DNA of 64,000 nt from Marisediminitalea aggregata (GCF_900129565.1 NZ_FQWD01000006.1:124001-188000), one strand, 5' to 3'. Positions 29,997 through 42,389 are shown, counted from the first letter of the stretch. Numbers and translations are program-made. The notes: a model not told the origin generated them from the letters alone.

Positions 29997-30275
29997 TTAT
30001 TCTTTCTGCAGTCTGTTGAGTTTAGCTTGCAGCCTGATCACTCTCACGCGTAGCGTTAGCCAACTACTCAATACCGCCAACACGCCAACTACAACGCCAA
30101 GACCAACTGCTATGGCAATCAGACTGGCAATGGTCATTTCAGTTTTGGCGATCAGATAATTTACCGAGATAACTGCATCATTTTGAGAGCCGACCGCGAC
30201 GGCCAGAACCAACAATACAATAATGCAAAGAAAAAACACTAAGCCTTTCAAAAAAGCAATCCCAACAGAATACAA
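29997..30275 (-). CDS. lapA: Lipopolysaccharide assembly protein A (YciS)
   Basis: 92 residues with two transmembrane helices (about 5-27 and 41-65) and a basic coiled C-terminus (RVRVIRLQAKLNRLQKE). The loop NDAVISVNYLIAKTEMTIASL is the LapA_dom signature in content. It is cotranscribed with lapB (5 bases). Confidence 0.92.
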   Translation of the reverse strand: MYSVGIAFLKGLVFFLCIIVLLVLAVAVGSQNDAVISVNYLIAKTEMTIASLIAIAVGLGVVVGVLAVLSSWLTLRVRVIRLQAKLNRLQKE

Positions 30276-30321
30276 TAATAACAGGATAGCAAAATGCTTA
30301 CCCTGTTACAGTATGGATATA

Positions 30322-30348
30322 CAAAAAAAGCACTGACAACAGTGCTTT
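30322..30348 (-). terminator. Terminator between ihfB and lapA
   Basis: On the reverse strand AAAGCACTG pairs with CAGTGCTTT around TTGT and runs into TTTTG. lapA-lapB-pyrF downstream therefore need readthrough or their own promoter. Confidence 0.87.
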
Positions 30349-30360
30349 ATTTTATTTGGT

Positions 30361-30648
30361 TCAGGCTATTGACGCGTTTACCCGGTCACGTAGCTCTTTA
30401 CCAGGCTTAAAGTGAGGAACGTATTTACCGTCCAGTTCCACCGTTTCGCCAGTCTTTGGATTACGACCGACACGGGGTGCCCGATAATGTAGTGAAAAAC
30501 TACCAAAGCCGCGGATTTCAATGCGATCACCCTTCTGCAGGGTTTGCGCCATCTGCTCCAGCATTTCTTTGATAGCTGATTCAAGCTCTTTCGCCGGGAT
30601 ATGGCGAGCCTGATCAGCGAGCCGCTCAATTAGTTCAGACTTGGTCAT
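30361..30648 (-). CDS. ihfB: Integration host factor subunit beta
   Basis: 95 residues. IHF-beta pairs with IHF-alpha (not in the window) to bend DNA sharply in replication, recombination and transcription. The HU/IHF motif [21 protein letters not shown] with the intercalating-proline arm is intact. It follows rpsA by about 100 bases, as in E. coli. Confidence 0.97.
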   Translation of the reverse strand: MTKSELIERLADQARHIPAKELESAIKEMLEQMAQTLQKGDRIEIRGFGSFSLHYRAPRVGRNPKTGETVELDGKYVPHFKPGKELRDRVNASIA

Positions 30649-30750
30649 GGTAACCTCTTTGTCATCGTCGATATGAAACAGCTTACATCAGTAAACACAC
30701 GGTGCAAAGCACTTGTCTTAACACCGTGCGTCAGATGCTACAAAAGGTGA

Positions 30751-32421
30751 TTACTCGCCTTTCGCCGCTTTAAAGGCTTCAGCCATTGCGTTAGCAAAAC
30801 CAGCGTCTTCTTGCTGATTTACTTTATCGATAGCTTCTTTCTCGTCAGCCTGGTCTTTTGCTTTAACAGACAGGTTAACTACGCGGTTCTTACGGTCAAC
30901 ACCGATGAACTTAGCTTCGATTGAGTCGCCAACGTTCACTTCTTCAGAAGCGTCTTCTACGCGGTCGCGAGACAAGTCTGCAACACGGATGTAGCCTTCA
31001 ACTTCTTCAGCCAGGTTAACAGTAACACCTTTAGCATCAGCTGCGGTAACTGTACCAGTAACGATAGCACCTTTCTTATTATCTGTCAGATACTTGTTGA
31101 AAGGATCTTCTTCGATTTGCTTAACGCCTAAAGAAATACGCTCACGCTCTGGGTCGACTTGCAGTACAACTGCAGAGATTTCGTCGCCTTTCTTGTAGTC
31201 ACGAACGGCTTCTTCGCCAGTCTTGTTCCAAGAAATGTCAGACAGGTGAACCAGACCATCGATGCCGCCGTCAAGGCCGATGAAGATACCGAAGTCAGTG
31301 ATTGACTTGATCTTACCAGACACTTTGTCACCTTTTTCGTGTGACTTAGCGAATGTTTCCCATGGGTTATCGATGCACTGCTTCAGACCCAGAGAAATAC
31401 GACGACGCTCTTCGTCGATTTCCAGAACCATAACAGTTACTGTGTCGCCCAGGTTAACAACCTTAGATGGGTGGATGTTCTTGTTAGTCCAATCCATTTC
31501 AGAAACGTGAACCAGACCTTCAACACCGTCTTCGATCTCTACGAAACAACCGTAGTCAGTCAGGTTAGTTACCTGGCCAGTGATCTTAGTGCCTTCTGGG
31601 TAACGCTGAGCAATTTCTTGCCATGGATCGTTGCCCATCTGCTTCATGCCCAGAGATACACGTTGCTTGTCTTTGTCGAACTTCAATACTTTAACATTGA
31701 TTTCGTCACCAACATTTACGATTTCACTTGGGTGCTTAACGCGCTTCCAAGCCATGTCAGTGATGTGCAGCAGGCCGTCTACACCGCCTAAGTCAACGAA
31801 CGCACCGTAGTCAGTCAGGTTCTTAACGATACCTTTAACTTCATGACCTTCTTCCAGGTTCGCCAGCAGTGATTCGCGCTCTGCACTGTTTTCAGCTTCG
31901 ATAACGGCACGACGAGAAACAACAACGTTGTTACGCTTAGCGTCCAGCTTGATTACTTTAAATTCAAGCTCTTTGCCTTCAAGGTGAGTAGTGTCACGAA
32001 CCGGACGTACATCAACCAGTGAACCAGGCAAGAACGCGCGTACACTGTTAACTTCAACAGTGAAACCGCCTTTAACTTTACCGTTAATAACGCCTTTGAT
32101 AGTGGCTTTGTCTTCGTAAGCTTTTTCCAGCTCAACCCATGCTTCGTGACGCTTCGCTTTTTCACGAGACAGGATAGTTTCACCGAAGCCGTCTTCTACT
32201 GCGTCTAGCGCAACATCAACTTCGTCACCGATAGCGATTTCTAATTCGCCTTCAGCATTTTTAAATTGTTCAGCTGGGATGGCACTTTCTGATTTGAGAC
32301 CTGCGTCTACCAGAACGATGTCTTTGTCAATTGATACAACAGTACCTTTTACAATTGAACCAGGACGTGTTTCTAGTTCTTGTAAGCTCTCTTCAAAAAG
32401 TTGTGCAAAATTTTCAGTCAT
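30751..32421 (-). CDS. rpsA: 30S ribosomal protein S1
   Basis: 556 residues (E. coli 557). Six S1 RNA-binding repeats can be seen, the last four with the same LGMKQ/LGLKQ/LGVKQ-type ends and GxxVDGLxHxSD motifs. S1 brings mRNA to the 30S subunit and represses its own message. It lies 118 bases after cmk, the usual cmk-rpsA-ihfB order. Confidence 0.98.
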   Translation of the reverse strand: MTENFAQLFEESLQELETRPGSIVKGTVVSIDKDIVLVDAGLKSESAIPAEQFKNAEGELEIAIGDEVDVALDAVEDGFGETILSREKAKRHEAWVELEKAYEDKATIKGVINGKVKGGFTVEVNSVRAFLPGSLVDVRPVRDTTHLEGKELEFKVIKLDAKRNNVVVSRRAVIEAENSAERESLLANLEEGHEVKGIVKNLTDYGAFVDLGGVDGLLHITDMAWKRVKHPSEIVNVGDEINVKVLKFDKDKQRVSLGMKQMGNDPWQEIAQRYPEGTKITGQVTNLTDYGCFVEIEDGVEGLVHVSEMDWTNKNIHPSKVVNLGDTVTVMVLEIDEERRRISLGLKQCIDNPWETFAKSHEKGDKVSGKIKSITDFGIFIGLDGGIDGLVHLSDISWNKTGEEAVRDYKKGDEISAVVLQVDPERERISLGVKQIEEDPFNKYLTDNKKGAIVTGTVTAADAKGVTVNLAEEVEGYIRVADLSRDRVEDASEEVNVGDSIEAKFIGVDRKNRVVNLSVKAKDQADEKEAIDKVNQQEDAGFANAMAEAFKAAKGE

Positions 32422-32539
32422 ATTAATAAGTAAATATATTCAGTTGACATCCACGCTACATTCCCGATACCGTGGGGTTATTAAACAAAGTCATTACGTC
32501 CTGTAATAACTGTTGCGATGGCGAAAATCGCCTCCTGAC

Positions 32540-33211
32540 TTACAGTCTGGAATTGATGATTTCCATAGCACTATCAAAGACTTGGTTAATATCCAAATCT
32601 GTTGAATCGATAATTACTGCGTCTTCTGCCGGTACCAGCGGTGCGACTGAACGTTGTGAATCACGTTCATCTCTGGCCTTGATATCGGTTAAAAGGCGCG
32701 CAATATTAACATCCATCCCTTTATCTTTCAACTGCGTATAGCGACGCTCCGCGCGGGCTTCAGCGCTTGCAGTAAGGAATAGTTTCACGACTGCGTCGGG
32801 GAAAACGACCGTACCCATATCGCGACCGTCAGCAATTAAGCCGGGAGTTTCCTGAAATGCGCGTTGTCGGCGCAACAGGGCTTCGCGAACACGGGCTAAT
32901 GACGCAATTTGCGACGCAACCGCACCCACTTCTTCGGTACGAATGTCGTCGGTAACGTCTTCGCCTTCCAACACAACGCGGCGTTGGTTATTTTCTGTTT
33001 CAAAACTCACGTCTAACCCGGACGCCAGCGGCACAATGGCGGCTTCGTCGTCAATGGGTAAATCGTGATGCATAGCGGCAACCGCCAATACGCGGTATAT
33101 CGCACCGCTGTCCAGCAAGTGCCAATTCAATTTTTCTGCCAATAGAGCGCTTAAGGTCCCTTTCCCGGCACCACTCGGGCCATCTACCGTTACTACGGGT
33201 GTTGGATGCAT
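32540..33211 (-). CDS. cmk: Cytidylate kinase
   Basis: 223 residues. It phosphorylates CMP and dCMP. The P-loop [11 protein letters not shown] (about 11-21) and the CMP-binding [13 protein letters not shown] segment are intact. It is followed by rpsA. Confidence 0.97.
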   Translation of the reverse strand: MHPTPVVTVDGPSGAGKGTLSALLAEKLNWHLLDSGAIYRVLAVAAMHHDLPIDDEAAIVPLASGLDVSFETENNQRRVVLEGEDVTDDIRTEEVGAVASQIASLARVREALLRRQRAFQETPGLIADGRDMGTVVFPDAVVKLFLTASAEARAERRYTQLKDKGMDVNIARLLTDIKARDERDSQRSVAPLVPAEDAVIIDSTDLDINQVFDSAMEIINSRL

Positions 33212-33428
33212 ACCTGCTCCAGTTATTTAAATTTTTGTTAATGGATCGTCGAAATCGGCCGCAATTATACGCGTGTCAGGCAAATAGGCAATGATACAAG
33301 TCAATATTGCTCCGACCTGTTTGATTTTGTTTGCCAATTTTATATGTCTGAAAGTGAAGATAATGACCTGGATGGAAATCATGCTCACCGCGTAGCAGCC
33401 GGTGAGCATAATAAAAAACAAATCTGAC

Positions 33429-34718
33429 TTATCGATGACAGATTGTGGCAAATCGCGTGAAATAATCAGGAAATGTTTTCGCAGTACAGCCCGGATCATT
33501 AATGGTTACCGGTGTATCGCTTAAACTCACTAACGAAAAGCACATCGCGATACGGTGATCGTTGTAGGTGTCAATTTCCGCATGCTTTAATGAAGTAGCA
33601 GGCGTCACACGAATAAAATCATGCCCCTCTTCTACTTCAACGCCTAATTTACGCAACTCTGTGGCCATCGCATTCAGACGGTCAGTCTCTTTTACCCGCC
33701 AGTTATAGATATTGCGGATACAGGTTTCGCCTTCGGCAAACAAGGCTGCAACGGCAATCGTCATCGCGGCATCCGGAATGTGGTTCATGTCCATGTCGAC
33801 GCCTTTTAGCGGGGCACCGTGAATCACGACACAGTCGTCGAACCATTCAACCCTGGCACCCATTGCTTCCAGCACATCTGCGAAACGAATGTCGCCCTGG
33901 ATGCTTTGTTTACCAATACCGGTAACTTTAACGCTACCACCTTTGATGGCACCCGCAGCCAGAAAGTAAGAGGCAGAAGAAGCATCGCCTTCAACCAGAA
34001 AACGTGATGGTGCAATGTACTTTTGACCGGCTCGAATAGTGAAATGCTGGTAATTATCGTTTTCTACCTGAACGCCAAATTTAGCCATGGTATCTAGTGT
34101 GATGTCGATATAGGGTTTCGATACCAACTCACCTTTAATGCTGATCACCGTGTCTTCACTGAACAAAGGAGCAGACATCAGTAGTGCGGTCAAAAACTGA
34201 CTGGAAACACTACCGTCTACAGACAGTTTGCCGCCTTGAAGCGTTTTACCCGCTATATGTAGTGGCGGATACCCCTCGTTTTTCAGGTATTTGATATCAG
34301 CACCCGCTTCAAGTAAGGCATCAACCAGATCGCCAATCGGACGTTCTTCCATGCGAGGCTCGCCAGTCAGCGTGACGTTCACACTGGATGCGGCCAGCGC
34401 TGCGCACAATGGACGCATAGCGGTACCAGCATTACCTAAAAACAGTTCCAGGTGCTCAGCGTGATTAAACGCGCCACCTAACCCCTGAACAGTACATTCT
34501 GTTTTGCACTCGCTTAATTCGTAGCTTACACCTAGCTGAGTAAGCGCCTTTAACATGTGGCGAATATCATCACTGTCCAGCAGGTTCGTAAGTGTGGTTG
34601 TCCCTTCAGCCAGTGCGGCGAGCAATAGTGCGCGATTTGACAGGCTTTTTGAGCCTGGTACGTTTACTTCGCCGTCTATAGACGTGACCGGCGTTAACGT
34701 TAACTGTTCTACTGTCAT
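33429..34718 (-). CDS. aroA: 3-phosphoshikimate 1-carboxyvinyltransferase (EPSP synthase)
   Basis: 429 residues. It joins shikimate-3-phosphate and PEP in the aromatic pathway. The motifs [32 protein letters not shown] (with the Gly-Ala of the class I enzyme) and [14 protein letters not shown] are intact. Its start overlaps the serC stop by 4 bases, so they are coupled. The 217 bases to cmk hold no convincing gene. Confidence 0.98.
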   Translation of the reverse strand: MTVEQLTLTPVTSIDGEVNVPGSKSLSNRALLLAALAEGTTTLTNLLDSDDIRHMLKALTQLGVSYELSECKTECTVQGLGGAFNHAEHLELFLGNAGTAMRPLCAALAASSVNVTLTGEPRMEERPIGDLVDALLEAGADIKYLKNEGYPPLHIAGKTLQGGKLSVDGSVSSQFLTALLMSAPLFSEDTVISIKGELVSKPYIDITLDTMAKFGVQVENDNYQHFTIRAGQKYIAPSRFLVEGDASSASYFLAAGAIKGGSVKVTGIGKQSIQGDIRFADVLEAMGARVEWFDDCVVIHGAPLKGVDMDMNHIPDAAMTIAVAALFAEGETCIRNIYNWRVKETDRLNAMATELRKLGVEVEEGHDFIRVTPATSLKHAEIDTYNDHRIAMCFSLVSLSDTPVTINDPGCTAKTFPDYFTRFATICHR

Positions 34719-35800
34719 GCGTAATGCTCCTCAAATTCACGCATGAATTTCACCAGTGCTTCTACACCTTCAACAGGCATCGCGTTGTAAATACTGGCGC
34801 GCATTCCGCCCACTGAACGGTGGCCTTTTAACGCCATTAGTCCGGCTTCTTTTGATTTCTCCAGGAAGACTTTGTCTAAGGCAGGATCAGCCAGATGGAA
34901 CGGCACGTTCATTATTGAACGGTTGTCAGGATGCACGTTATTGCGGTAGAACGACGAGTCATCAATAGCGCTATACAGCAAATCTGCTTTGTGCTGATTA
35001 ATGCTGGCCATGGCTTCCACACCGCCCTGCTCTTTTAACCACTGGAATACCAGTCCGGCTAAATACCAGGAAAACGTAGGTGGTGTGTTGTACATAGAAT
35101 CTTTAGAGGCCATCAACGCATAATCAAATATTGATGGTGTGCTCTGACGCGCTTTGCCAATCAGATCATCGCGAACAATAACAAGCGACAGACCCGATGG
35201 GCCGATATTCTTCTGCGCACCGGCGTAAATAACACCGTATTTGCTCACATCAATTGGCTTAGACAGGATATTCGACGACATGTCAGCCACTAACGGTACG
35301 TTACCGGCCTCAGGTAGCCAATCAAAAGCAATACCGTCAACAGTTTCGTTCGGGCAGAAATGCAAATAAGCCGCAGACTGATCTATGTCAGACAGTGCAG
35401 GCTTTGGCACGGTTTGAAAACCATTGTGCTCGACCACCTGACCAATGATTTTAGCGTTGTTGTATTTGTTGGCTTCGTCTACTGCACCGCTTGACCAGGA
35501 GCCGCTTACCAGGTGCAACGAGGTATCGTCACTGGTAGACAGGTTTAACGGTACCGCGGCAAACTGACCACGACCGCCACCTTGTAAAAACAGGACTTTG
35601 TAGTTGTCAGGTACCTTTAATAAATCACGCAGATCCTGCTCTGCCTGAGCAGCAATCTCTATAAAGTCGGCACCACGGTGGCTGACTTCCATGACTGAAC
35701 AGCCACTGTCACGCCAGTTTATGAACTCTTGTTGTGCTTTGGCCATCACAGCTGCTGGCAGCATGGCAGGACCGGCACTGAAATTAAATACTTGTTTCAT
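34715..35800 (-). CDS. serC: Phosphoserine aminotransferase
   Basis: 361 residues, PLP-dependent; makes 3-phosphoserine for serine and also acts in pyridoxine synthesis. It begins [10 protein letters not shown], the family start. The PLP lysine is in [23 protein letters not shown] context ([10 protein letters not shown]). It overlaps aroA by 4 bases. Confidence 0.98.
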   Translation of the reverse strand: MKQVFNFSAGPAMLPAAVMAKAQQEFINWRDSGCSVMEVSHRGADFIEIAAQAEQDLRDLLKVPDNYKVLFLQGGGRGQFAAVPLNLSTSDDTSLHLVSGSWSSGAVDEANKYNNAKIIGQVVEHNGFQTVPKPALSDIDQSAAYLHFCPNETVDGIAFDWLPEAGNVPLVADMSSNILSKPIDVSKYGVIYAGAQKNIGPSGLSLVIVRDDLIGKARQSTPSIFDYALMASKDSMYNTPPTFSWYLAGLVFQWLKEQGGVEAMASINQHKADLLYSAIDDSSFYRNNVHPDNRSIMNVPFHLADPALDKVFLEKSKEAGLMALKGHRSVGGMRASIYNAMPVEGVEALVKFMREFEEHYA

Positions 35801-35883
35801 GAGCTTTCTTAAACACTGTTATGGAGGCCTTCCTGATCCGCCGGTCTCTGTTAGACCAACAAACAGCCAGGCTTCCCTGACGG

Positions 35884-35910
35884 CAAAAAAACAAGCGGCA
35901 CATAGCCGCT
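35884..35910 (-). terminator. Terminator of gyrA
   Basis: On the reverse strand AGCGGC pairs with GCCGCT around TATGT and is followed by TGTTTTTTTG. Confidence 0.8.
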
Positions 35911-35943
35911 CGTTCACCATTTATTGTCCTGTTGAATCAGGAT

Positions 35944-38625
35944 TTATTCGTCTGTCGCAGGCTCATTATTATCACCGTCTGTTGCGGTGTTTGTGGTTTC
36001 CATTGCTTCACCATTTTCGTCAAGCTCTGGCAGGACTTCTTCCACTTCTTCAATACGCTGTAACGCCACTACATGCTCGTCGTCAGCAGTACGAATCAGT
36101 CGCACGCCCTGTGTATTTCGACCTACCGTTGATACTTCGCTAACGCGGGTACGAACTAAAGTACCGGCATCGCTTATCAACATAATTTCGTCGTTTTCGT
36201 CTACCTGAACCGCGCCAACAACCTTGCCGTTGCGCTCAGATACTTTTATTGACACAACACCCTGTGTCGCACGACTCTTCGCCGGGTAGTCTGCCAGTGG
36301 TGTACGCTTACCGTAACCGTTTTCAGTAGCGGTTAGAATAGCACCGTCACCTTTAGGTACAATCAGTGATACAACCTTCTGACCTTCCTGAAGCTTAATA
36401 CCGCGTACCCCGGTCGCAGTCCGGCCCATTGGACGTAGCGCATAAAGCTCCTCGCCTGTTTCTGGGTCCAGTTTTACCTCACCGGTTTCTGAGTCACGCA
36501 GTTTTTCGTTGAAACGAACAACCTTACCTTCATCAGAGAACAACATAATATCGTCATCGCCGTGTGTAATCGACACGCCAATCAACTCATCGCCATCGTT
36601 CAGGTTAACGGCAATAATACCGTTACTGCGCGGGCGAGAATACTGAGTCAGACTGGTTTTCTTCACCACACCATTGGCGGTGGCCATTAACACAAACTTG
36701 TCTTCTTCAAATTCTTTAATCGGCAGAATCGCGGTAATACGCTCGTCGTCTTCAAGCGGCAGAATATTCACAATTGGTCGACCACGAGCATTCCGGCTCG
36801 CGAGCGGCAACTGATACACTTTTAACCAGTACAGTCGACCACGGGTCGAGAAGCACAGAATATGGTCGTGAGTATTGGCTACCAACAGCTTTTCGATGAA
36901 GTCTTCGTCTTTCATCTTCGTTGCTGACTTACCTTTACCACCACGGCGCTGTGCTTCGTACTCAGTTAATTTCTGGTACTTAACATAGCCTTCGCGAGAC
37001 AAGGTAACCACGACGTCTTCCTGCTCGATAAGATCTTCGATGTCGATGTCATGACTCGCGGCTGTGATTTCTGTACGGCGCTCGTCGCCGAACTCGTCAC
37101 GGATTTTTTCCAACTCTTCACGAATCACTTCCATCAGACGCTCAGGGCTGCCCAAGATATGCAGTAACTCTGCAATCAACTCAAGCAACGCCTTGTATTC
37201 ATCAAGGATTTTTTCGTGTTCCAGGCCTGTCAGTTTATGTAAACGCAGATCCAGGATTGCTTGTGCCTGTTGTTCAGTTAGGTAATACTGACCATCGCGA
37301 ATACCAAACTCTGGCGCTAACCAGTCAGGACGAGCAGCGTCGTTGCCGGCACGCTGCAGCATTTCTGCTACGTCGCCCAACTGCCAGCCTTGTGATACTA
37401 ATGCTTTCTTCGCATCAGCCGGGCTGGATGACGCTTTGATCAGGTCAATAACCGGATCAATGTTCGCCAGTGCAATCGCTAACCCTTCAAGAATATGCGC
37501 ACGCTCTCTGGCTTTGCGTAATTCAAATACGGTACGGCGGGTAACCACTTCACGGCGGTGAAGAATAAAGGCTTCCAGTGTCTGCTTTAAGTTGAAAACT
37601 TTGGGCTGACCGTTGTCCAGTGCCACCATGTTGATACCAAACACGGTTTGAAGCTGTGTATTGGCATACAGGTGATTAAGCAGGACTTCTGCAGATTCGT
37701 TACGTTTAACTTCAATAACAATGCGCATGCCGTCTTTGTCAGACTCGTCACGCAGTGCAGAAACACCTTCAATTCGTTTTTCTTTAACCAGCTCAGCAAT
37801 CTTTTCGATCAAGCGGGCTTTGTTAACCTGATACGGGATCTCGTTAATGATGATGGTTTCTTTACCGTTATCTTCGGTCTCAATTTCAGCACGCGCACGC
37901 AGGTAAATTTTACCACGACCGGTGCGATAGGCATCGTCAATTCCCTTACGGCCACTGATCATAGCAGCGGTTGGGAAGTCCGGGCCGGGAATGTATTCCA
38001 TTAACTGATCGATACCCAGTGATGGGTCTTCGATAAGTGCAATACAGCCGTTAACCACTTCCGTTAAGTTATGTGGCGGGATGTTGGTCGCCATACCAAC
38101 GGCGATACCCGAGGAACCATTAACAAGCAGGTTAGGTACTTTAGTTGGCAAAACCGCAGGGATCTGCTCGGTGCCATCGTAGTTCGGTACAAAATCTACC
38201 GTTTCTTTTTCAAGGTCGGCCAGCAACTCATGGGCGATTTTCGCCATGCGCACTTCGGTGTAACGCATCGCAGCGGCTGAGTCACCATCTACAGAACCAA
38301 AGTTACCCTGCCCGTCTACCAGCATGTAGCGCAATGAGAAAGGCTGTGCCATACGTACAATGGTATCGTATACGGCTGAGTCACCATGCGGGTGATATTT
38401 ACCGATTACGTCACCGACCACACGGGCAGACTTTTTATAAGGCTTGTTGAAATCGTTTTTGAGTTCGTTCATCGCGAACAGCACACGGCGGTGTACTGGC
38501 TTTAAACCATCTCTTACGTCAGGCAGCGCTCGCCCAACTATAACGCTCATCGCATAGTCGAGATACGATGTTTTTAGCTCTTCCTCAATATTAATGGGGA
38601 GAATTTCTTTGGCGTTATCAGTCAT
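35944..38625 (-). CDS. gyrA: DNA gyrase subunit A
   Basis: 893 residues. Catalytic tyrosine is in [11 protein letters not shown]. The quinolone-resistance region reads [17 protein letters not shown], with Ser and Asp at the positions equivalent to E. coli Ser83 and Asp87, so it is the sensitive-type sequence. The C-terminal beta-pinwheel starts with the GyrA box QRRGGKG. The tail is acidic ([14 protein letters not shown]...). Terminator downstream separates it from serC. Confidence 0.98.
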   Translation of the reverse strand: MTDNAKEILPINIEEELKTSYLDYAMSVIVGRALPDVRDGLKPVHRRVLFAMNELKNDFNKPYKKSARVVGDVIGKYHPHGDSAVYDTIVRMAQPFSLRYMLVDGQGNFGSVDGDSAAAMRYTEVRMAKIAHELLADLEKETVDFVPNYDGTEQIPAVLPTKVPNLLVNGSSGIAVGMATNIPPHNLTEVVNGCIALIEDPSLGIDQLMEYIPGPDFPTAAMISGRKGIDDAYRTGRGKIYLRARAEIETEDNGKETIIINEIPYQVNKARLIEKIAELVKEKRIEGVSALRDESDKDGMRIVIEVKRNESAEVLLNHLYANTQLQTVFGINMVALDNGQPKVFNLKQTLEAFILHRREVVTRRTVFELRKARERAHILEGLAIALANIDPVIDLIKASSSPADAKKALVSQGWQLGDVAEMLQRAGNDAARPDWLAPEFGIRDGQYYLTEQQAQAILDLRLHKLTGLEHEKILDEYKALLELIAELLHILGSPERLMEVIREELEKIRDEFGDERRTEITAASHDIDIEDLIEQEDVVVTLSREGYVKYQKLTEYEAQRRGGKGKSATKMKDEDFIEKLLVANTHDHILCFSTRGRLYWLKVYQLPLASRNARGRPIVNILPLEDDERITAILPIKEFEEDKFVLMATANGVVKKTSLTQYSRPRSNGIIAVNLNDGDELIGVSITHGDDDIMLFSDEGKVVRFNEKLRDSETGEVKLDPETGEELYALRPMGRTATGVRGIKLQEGQKVVSLIVPKGDGAILTATENGYGKRTPLADYPAKSRATQGVVSIKVSERNGKVVGAVQVDENDEIMLISDAGTLVRTRVSEVSTVGRNTQGVRLIRTADDEHVVALQRIEEVEEVLPELDENGEAMETTNTATDGDNNEPATDE

Positions 38626-38913
38626 AAACTGCTTGGTCCCTTATTATAAGTTTCTCGTGACAGGACAGTAATGTGACGTCCTTGCGTCATATTTCCCTTC
38701 CGACACGCATTTTGGGTCTTTTGATTAACCATTGAGTCTACCACCCAAAACAGCATTTATGTAGTGAATAATGTCCCGGATCGCAGCAAAAAAGCACGAG
38801 CGGACATTTTTTGTGCAATTACTCTTTCGTGATGAAATTTAGCCGTGAAGCAAATGTGGTTTTGAGGTATGTTGCGTTTCAAAGTACTTCTTAAATAGGT
38901 ATTGGAAATCCCA

Positions 38914-39630
38914 ATGTCATCTACTCAAAACGTTGACCAAACAGAAATCGACAAATTTTCGCAAATAGCTGAACGCTGGTGGGACCCGGAAGGCGAATTT
39001 AAGCCGTTACATATAATTAATCCACTTCGCCTTTCCTTTATAGAGACAGAAAGCGACGGTTTGTTCGGCAAAAAGATTCTGGATGTCGGCTGCGGCGGTG
39101 GCATTCTGGCGGAATCGCTCGCTCAACGTGGCGCAGATGTGACGGGTATTGATATGGCTGAAGCCTCGTTGGAGATAGCGCAGCTTCACGGCCTGGAATC
39201 TGGCATTAAAGTAGCGTACCACTGCACCAGTGCTGAGGCATTTGCAGCAGAACACGCCGGCAGCTTCGATGTTGTGACCTGTATGGAAATGCTGGAACAC
39301 GTGCCAGACCCTGCCTCTGTGATCAAAGCCTGCACGGATTTGGTTAAGCCCGGAGGAAAAGTGTTCTTTTCTACTTTGAACCGCAATGTTAAATCCTACT
39401 TGCTGGGTATTGTCGCTGCGGAGTACGTACTGCAATGGGTACCCAAAGGCACGCATCAGTACCAACGTTTTATGAAGCCTTCAGAACTCATGAAGATCGC
39501 CGATCACGCCGGACTGATCCCACGATCGACGACGGGCATTCACTACGATCCGTTTAACCAGCAATTTTTGCTGTCGAATAAAAACATCGATGTGAACTAT
39601 ATTATTCATTGTGAGAAACCTGCTCTCTAA
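38914..39630 (+). CDS. ubiG: Ubiquinone biosynthesis O-methyltransferase
   Basis: 238 residues from ATG 38914 ([15 protein letters not shown]), which has TTGGAAA upstream; a TTG four codons earlier is possible. UbiG performs both O-methylations in ubiquinone synthesis. The SAM motif [16 protein letters not shown] and the motif [10 protein letters not shown] are intact. Divergent from gyrA, as in many gammaproteobacteria. Confidence 0.97.
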   Translation: MSSTQNVDQTEIDKFSQIAERWWDPEGEFKPLHIINPLRLSFIETESDGLFGKKILDVGCGGGILAESLAQRGADVTGIDMAEASLEIAQLHGLESGIKVAYHCTSAEAFAAEHAGSFDVVTCMEMLEHVPDPASVIKACTDLVKPGGKVFFSTLNRNVKSYLLGIVAAEYVLQWVPKGTHQYQRFMKPSELMKIADHAGLIPRSTTGIHYDPFNQQFLLSNKNIDVNYIIHCEKPAL

Positions 39631-39677
39631 CACAATATGTAGTGCTGTAAAATATAAAACAGCACTATATAGCGGTT
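39630..39677 (+). promoter_or_regulatory. Pair of NrdR boxes upstream of nrdA
   Basis: Two 16-bp sites at 39630-39645 (ACACAATATGTAGTGC) and 39662-39677 (GCACTATATAGCGGTT) resemble the NrdR consensus acaCwAtATaTwGtgt. Their starts are 32 bases apart, about three helical turns, the spacing known for functional NrdR box pairs. They sit about 380-430 bases before the nrdA ATG and right at the end of ubiG. NrdR would repress the operon when dATP/ATP is high. Confidence 0.7.
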
Positions 39678-40055
39678 TTTTATAAAAACGTTTTTTTCCG
39701 TCAAAAAAAATTTAAGCCGATCAAAAAAACGCAAAAATGCTTGCATTTATGCAAATGTCGCTAAGTTAGATGATAAACAGTTAGTCAACACTAACCAAAA
39801 TATCTCTTGTGTTTGATCGGTGAATTAAGCACCAGATATTGGGTTGCAATAAAGGCAAAACCTCACTATCTTGTGGTTATCCGCACGTAGTCCTGTTCTG
39901 AGTCAGTTGAGTTTGAGGTCATCTGATCCCCCAGAACATTTGCGGATCGGTAGGATCAATCATCGATCCTACGGTAAGGAAAGCATTTAAAACAATAATT
40001 GGGCAATGCATCACCTGCCCCGCGACAAGCGCTAACAGACAAACGGCCAGTAAAA
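39678..40055 (+). promoter_or_regulatory. Long nrdA leader with hairpin and DnaA-box-like site
   Basis: No gene. A run of A and T tracts (39678-39730) follows the NrdR boxes. TTATCCGCA at 39877-39885 differs by one base from a consensus DnaA box; DnaA controls nrdA in E. coli. GTAGGATC (39950-39957) pairs with GATCCTAC (39965-39972) in a 7-base-loop hairpin about 85 bases before the start codon. Confidence 0.5.
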
Positions 40056-42377
40056 ATGAATAACAATTTATCTGTCACCAAACGCAATGGTGAGAAAGAG
40101 CCCATTGATCTAGATAAAATTCACAAAGTCATCACTTGGGCAGCCAAAGACCTTCACAACGTCTCTGTTTCTCAAGTTGAAATCAAGGCACACATTCAGT
40201 TCTATGACGGCATTAAAACTGCTGAAATTCACGAAACACTGATTAAGTCTGCAGCTGACCTGATTTCTACCGATGCACCAGATTACCAGTATTTAGCCGC
40301 TCGCCTGGCGATTTTCCATCTGCGCAAGAAAGCGTTTGGCCAGTTTGAGCCGCCAGCGTTGTTTACGCACGTGGCCCGCATGGTGGACATGGGTAAATAC
40401 GATCAGCACCTGCTGGAAGACTACACGCCAGAAGAATTCGCTGAAATGGATTCGTACATTGATCACTGGCGTGATATGAACTTTAGCTACGCTGCCGTAA
40501 AACAGTTGGAAGGAAAATACCTGGTTCAAAACCGGGTAACAGGCGAAATTTATGAAAGTGCTCAGTTCCTTTACATTTTGGTAGCCGCCTGTTTATTTGC
40601 GAACTACCCCAAATCTACGCGATTAGATTACATCCGCCGTTTCTACAATGCAGCGTCGACGTTCAAGATCTCATTGCCTACGCCTATTATGGCCGGTGTT
40701 CGTACGCCTACCCGTCAGTTTAGTTCTTGTGTGTTAATTGAAACTGGTGACAGCCTGGACTCAATCAACGCAACAGCGAGTGCAATTGTAAAATATGTGA
40801 GCCAACGCGCCGGTATCGGTGTGAATGCAGGTCGAATTCGTGCACTAGGCAGCCCAATTCGCGGTGGTGAAGCATTCCACACCGGATGTATTCCGTTCTA
40901 TAAATATTTCCAAACGGCGGTGAAGAGCTGCTCTCAGGGCGGTGTTCGCGGTGGCGCAGCCACGTTGTTCTACCCACTGTGGCACCTTGAAATTGAATCG
41001 CTACTGGTATTGAAAAACAACCGTGGCGTGGAAGAGAACCGCGTTCGTCACTTGGATTATGGTGTACAGTTCAACAAGCTCATGTACCAACGCATGATGA
41101 AGGACGATTACATTACTTTGTTCAGTCCGTCAGACGTTCCAGGCCTTTACGACGCCTTCTTTGCCGACCAGCCCAAGTTTGAAGAACTGTACGTTAAATA
41201 CGAACAGGACGAGTCGATTCGCAAGAAGCGTATCAAAGCCATGGAATTGTTCAGCTTGTTCATGCAGGAACGTGCCAGCACTGGCCGTATCTATTTGCAA
41301 AACGTTGACCACTGTAATACCCACAGTCCATTTGATCCGGCTGTTGCCCCAGTACGTCAAAGCAACCTGTGCCTGGAAATTGCGCTGCCAACCAAGCCGC
41401 TTGAGCATGTAAACGACGAAAACGGCGAAATTGCGTTGTGTACGCTGTCGGCGTTCAACCTGGGTGCAATCAAATCACTTGACGAATTTGAAGAATTGTC
41501 AGACCTTGCGGTCCGCGCCCTGGATAGCTTGTTAGACTACCAGGACTACCCTGTTCCTGCGGCGTACAATGCAACAATGAATCGTCGCACGTTGGGTATA
41601 GGTGTTATTAACTTCGCTTATTACTTGGCGAAAAACGGCGTGAAATACTCAGATTTCAGTGCAAATGGTTTGGTTCACCGCACCTTCGAAGCCATGCAGT
41701 ATCACTTGCTAAAAGCATCGGTTAACCTGGCTAAAGAAAAAGGCGCGTGTCCTAAATTCAACGAAACGACATACGCCAAAGGTATTCTGCCAATCGACAC
41801 CTACAAGAAAGACTTGGACAGCGTATGTGATGAACCACTGCACCTGGACTGGGAAGGGTTACGCGCAGAAATCGTAGAGCACGGTTTACGCAACTCTACC
41901 CTGTCTGCTCTGATGCCATCTGAGACCTCATCGCAGATTTCAAATGCCACTAACGGTATTGAACCACCTCGCGGTCATATCAGTATTAAGTCCAGTAAAG
42001 ATGGTGTGCTGAAACAGGTTGTTCCTGAGTACGAGCGTCTGAAAGACCAGTACGAATTGCTGTGGGATATCCCGTCTAACGACGGTTACCTGCAACTGTG
42101 CGGCATTATGCAGAAGTTTATTGACCAGACAATCTCAGCAAACACCAGTTATAACCCGTCTAAGTATGAAAACAGTAAAGTGCCAATGCGCTTACTACTG
42201 AAAGACTTATTAACGGCGTACAAGCTGGGTGTTAAGACCCTTTACTACCACAACACCCGTGACGGTGCTGCTGATGCGGCCCCTGCTGAAGCCAATCAGG
42301 CTGAAACAAAACCGCAGGCACAAGCGGTTGTGGAGACTGAAGATGACGATTGCGCAGGCGGCGCCTGTAAGATCTAA
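40056..42377 (+). CDS. nrdA: Ribonucleoside-diphosphate reductase, class Ia, alpha subunit
   Basis: 773 residues from ATG 40056 (MNNNLSVTKRNGEKEPIDLD), aligned with the E. coli start; a TTG 19 codons upstream is not favoured. The N-terminal ATP cone gives dATP control. Active-site cysteines are in RQFSSCVLIE, NLCLEIALP and ALCTLSAFN. The C-terminal redox pair is in DDCAGGACKI. Reduces NDPs to dNDPs. First gene of nrdA-nrdB-yfaE. Confidence 0.98.
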   Translation: MNNNLSVTKRNGEKEPIDLDKIHKVITWAAKDLHNVSVSQVEIKAHIQFYDGIKTAEIHETLIKSAADLISTDAPDYQYLAARLAIFHLRKKAFGQFEPPALFTHVARMVDMGKYDQHLLEDYTPEEFAEMDSYIDHWRDMNFSYAAVKQLEGKYLVQNRVTGEIYESAQFLYILVAACLFANYPKSTRLDYIRRFYNAASTFKISLPTPIMAGVRTPTRQFSSCVLIETGDSLDSINATASAIVKYVSQRAGIGVNAGRIRALGSPIRGGEAFHTGCIPFYKYFQTAVKSCSQGGVRGGAATLFYPLWHLEIESLLVLKNNRGVEENRVRHLDYGVQFNKLMYQRMMKDDYITLFSPSDVPGLYDAFFADQPKFEELYVKYEQDESIRKKRIKAMELFSLFMQERASTGRIYLQNVDHCNTHSPFDPAVAPVRQSNLCLEIALPTKPLEHVNDENGEIALCTLSAFNLGAIKSLDEFEELSDLAVRALDSLLDYQDYPVPAAYNATMNRRTLGIGVINFAYYLAKNGVKYSDFSANGLVHRTFEAMQYHLLKASVNLAKEKGACPKFNETTYAKGILPIDTYKKDLDSVCDEPLHLDWEGLRAEIVEHGLRNSTLSALMPSETSSQISNATNGIEPPRGHISIKSSKDGVLKQVVPEYERLKDQYELLWDIPSNDGYLQLCGIMQKFIDQTISANTSYNPSKYENSKVPMRLLLKDLLTAYKLGVKTLYYHNTRDGAADAAPAEANQAETKPQAQAVVETEDDDCAGGACKI

Positions 42378-42389
42378 TATAAAAATAAT

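Noticed and set aside
33227..33499. 90-codon reverse frame between aroA and cmk
   Set aside because: It overlaps the aroA end in another frame and lacks a ribosome site; no counterpart is known in this conserved block.
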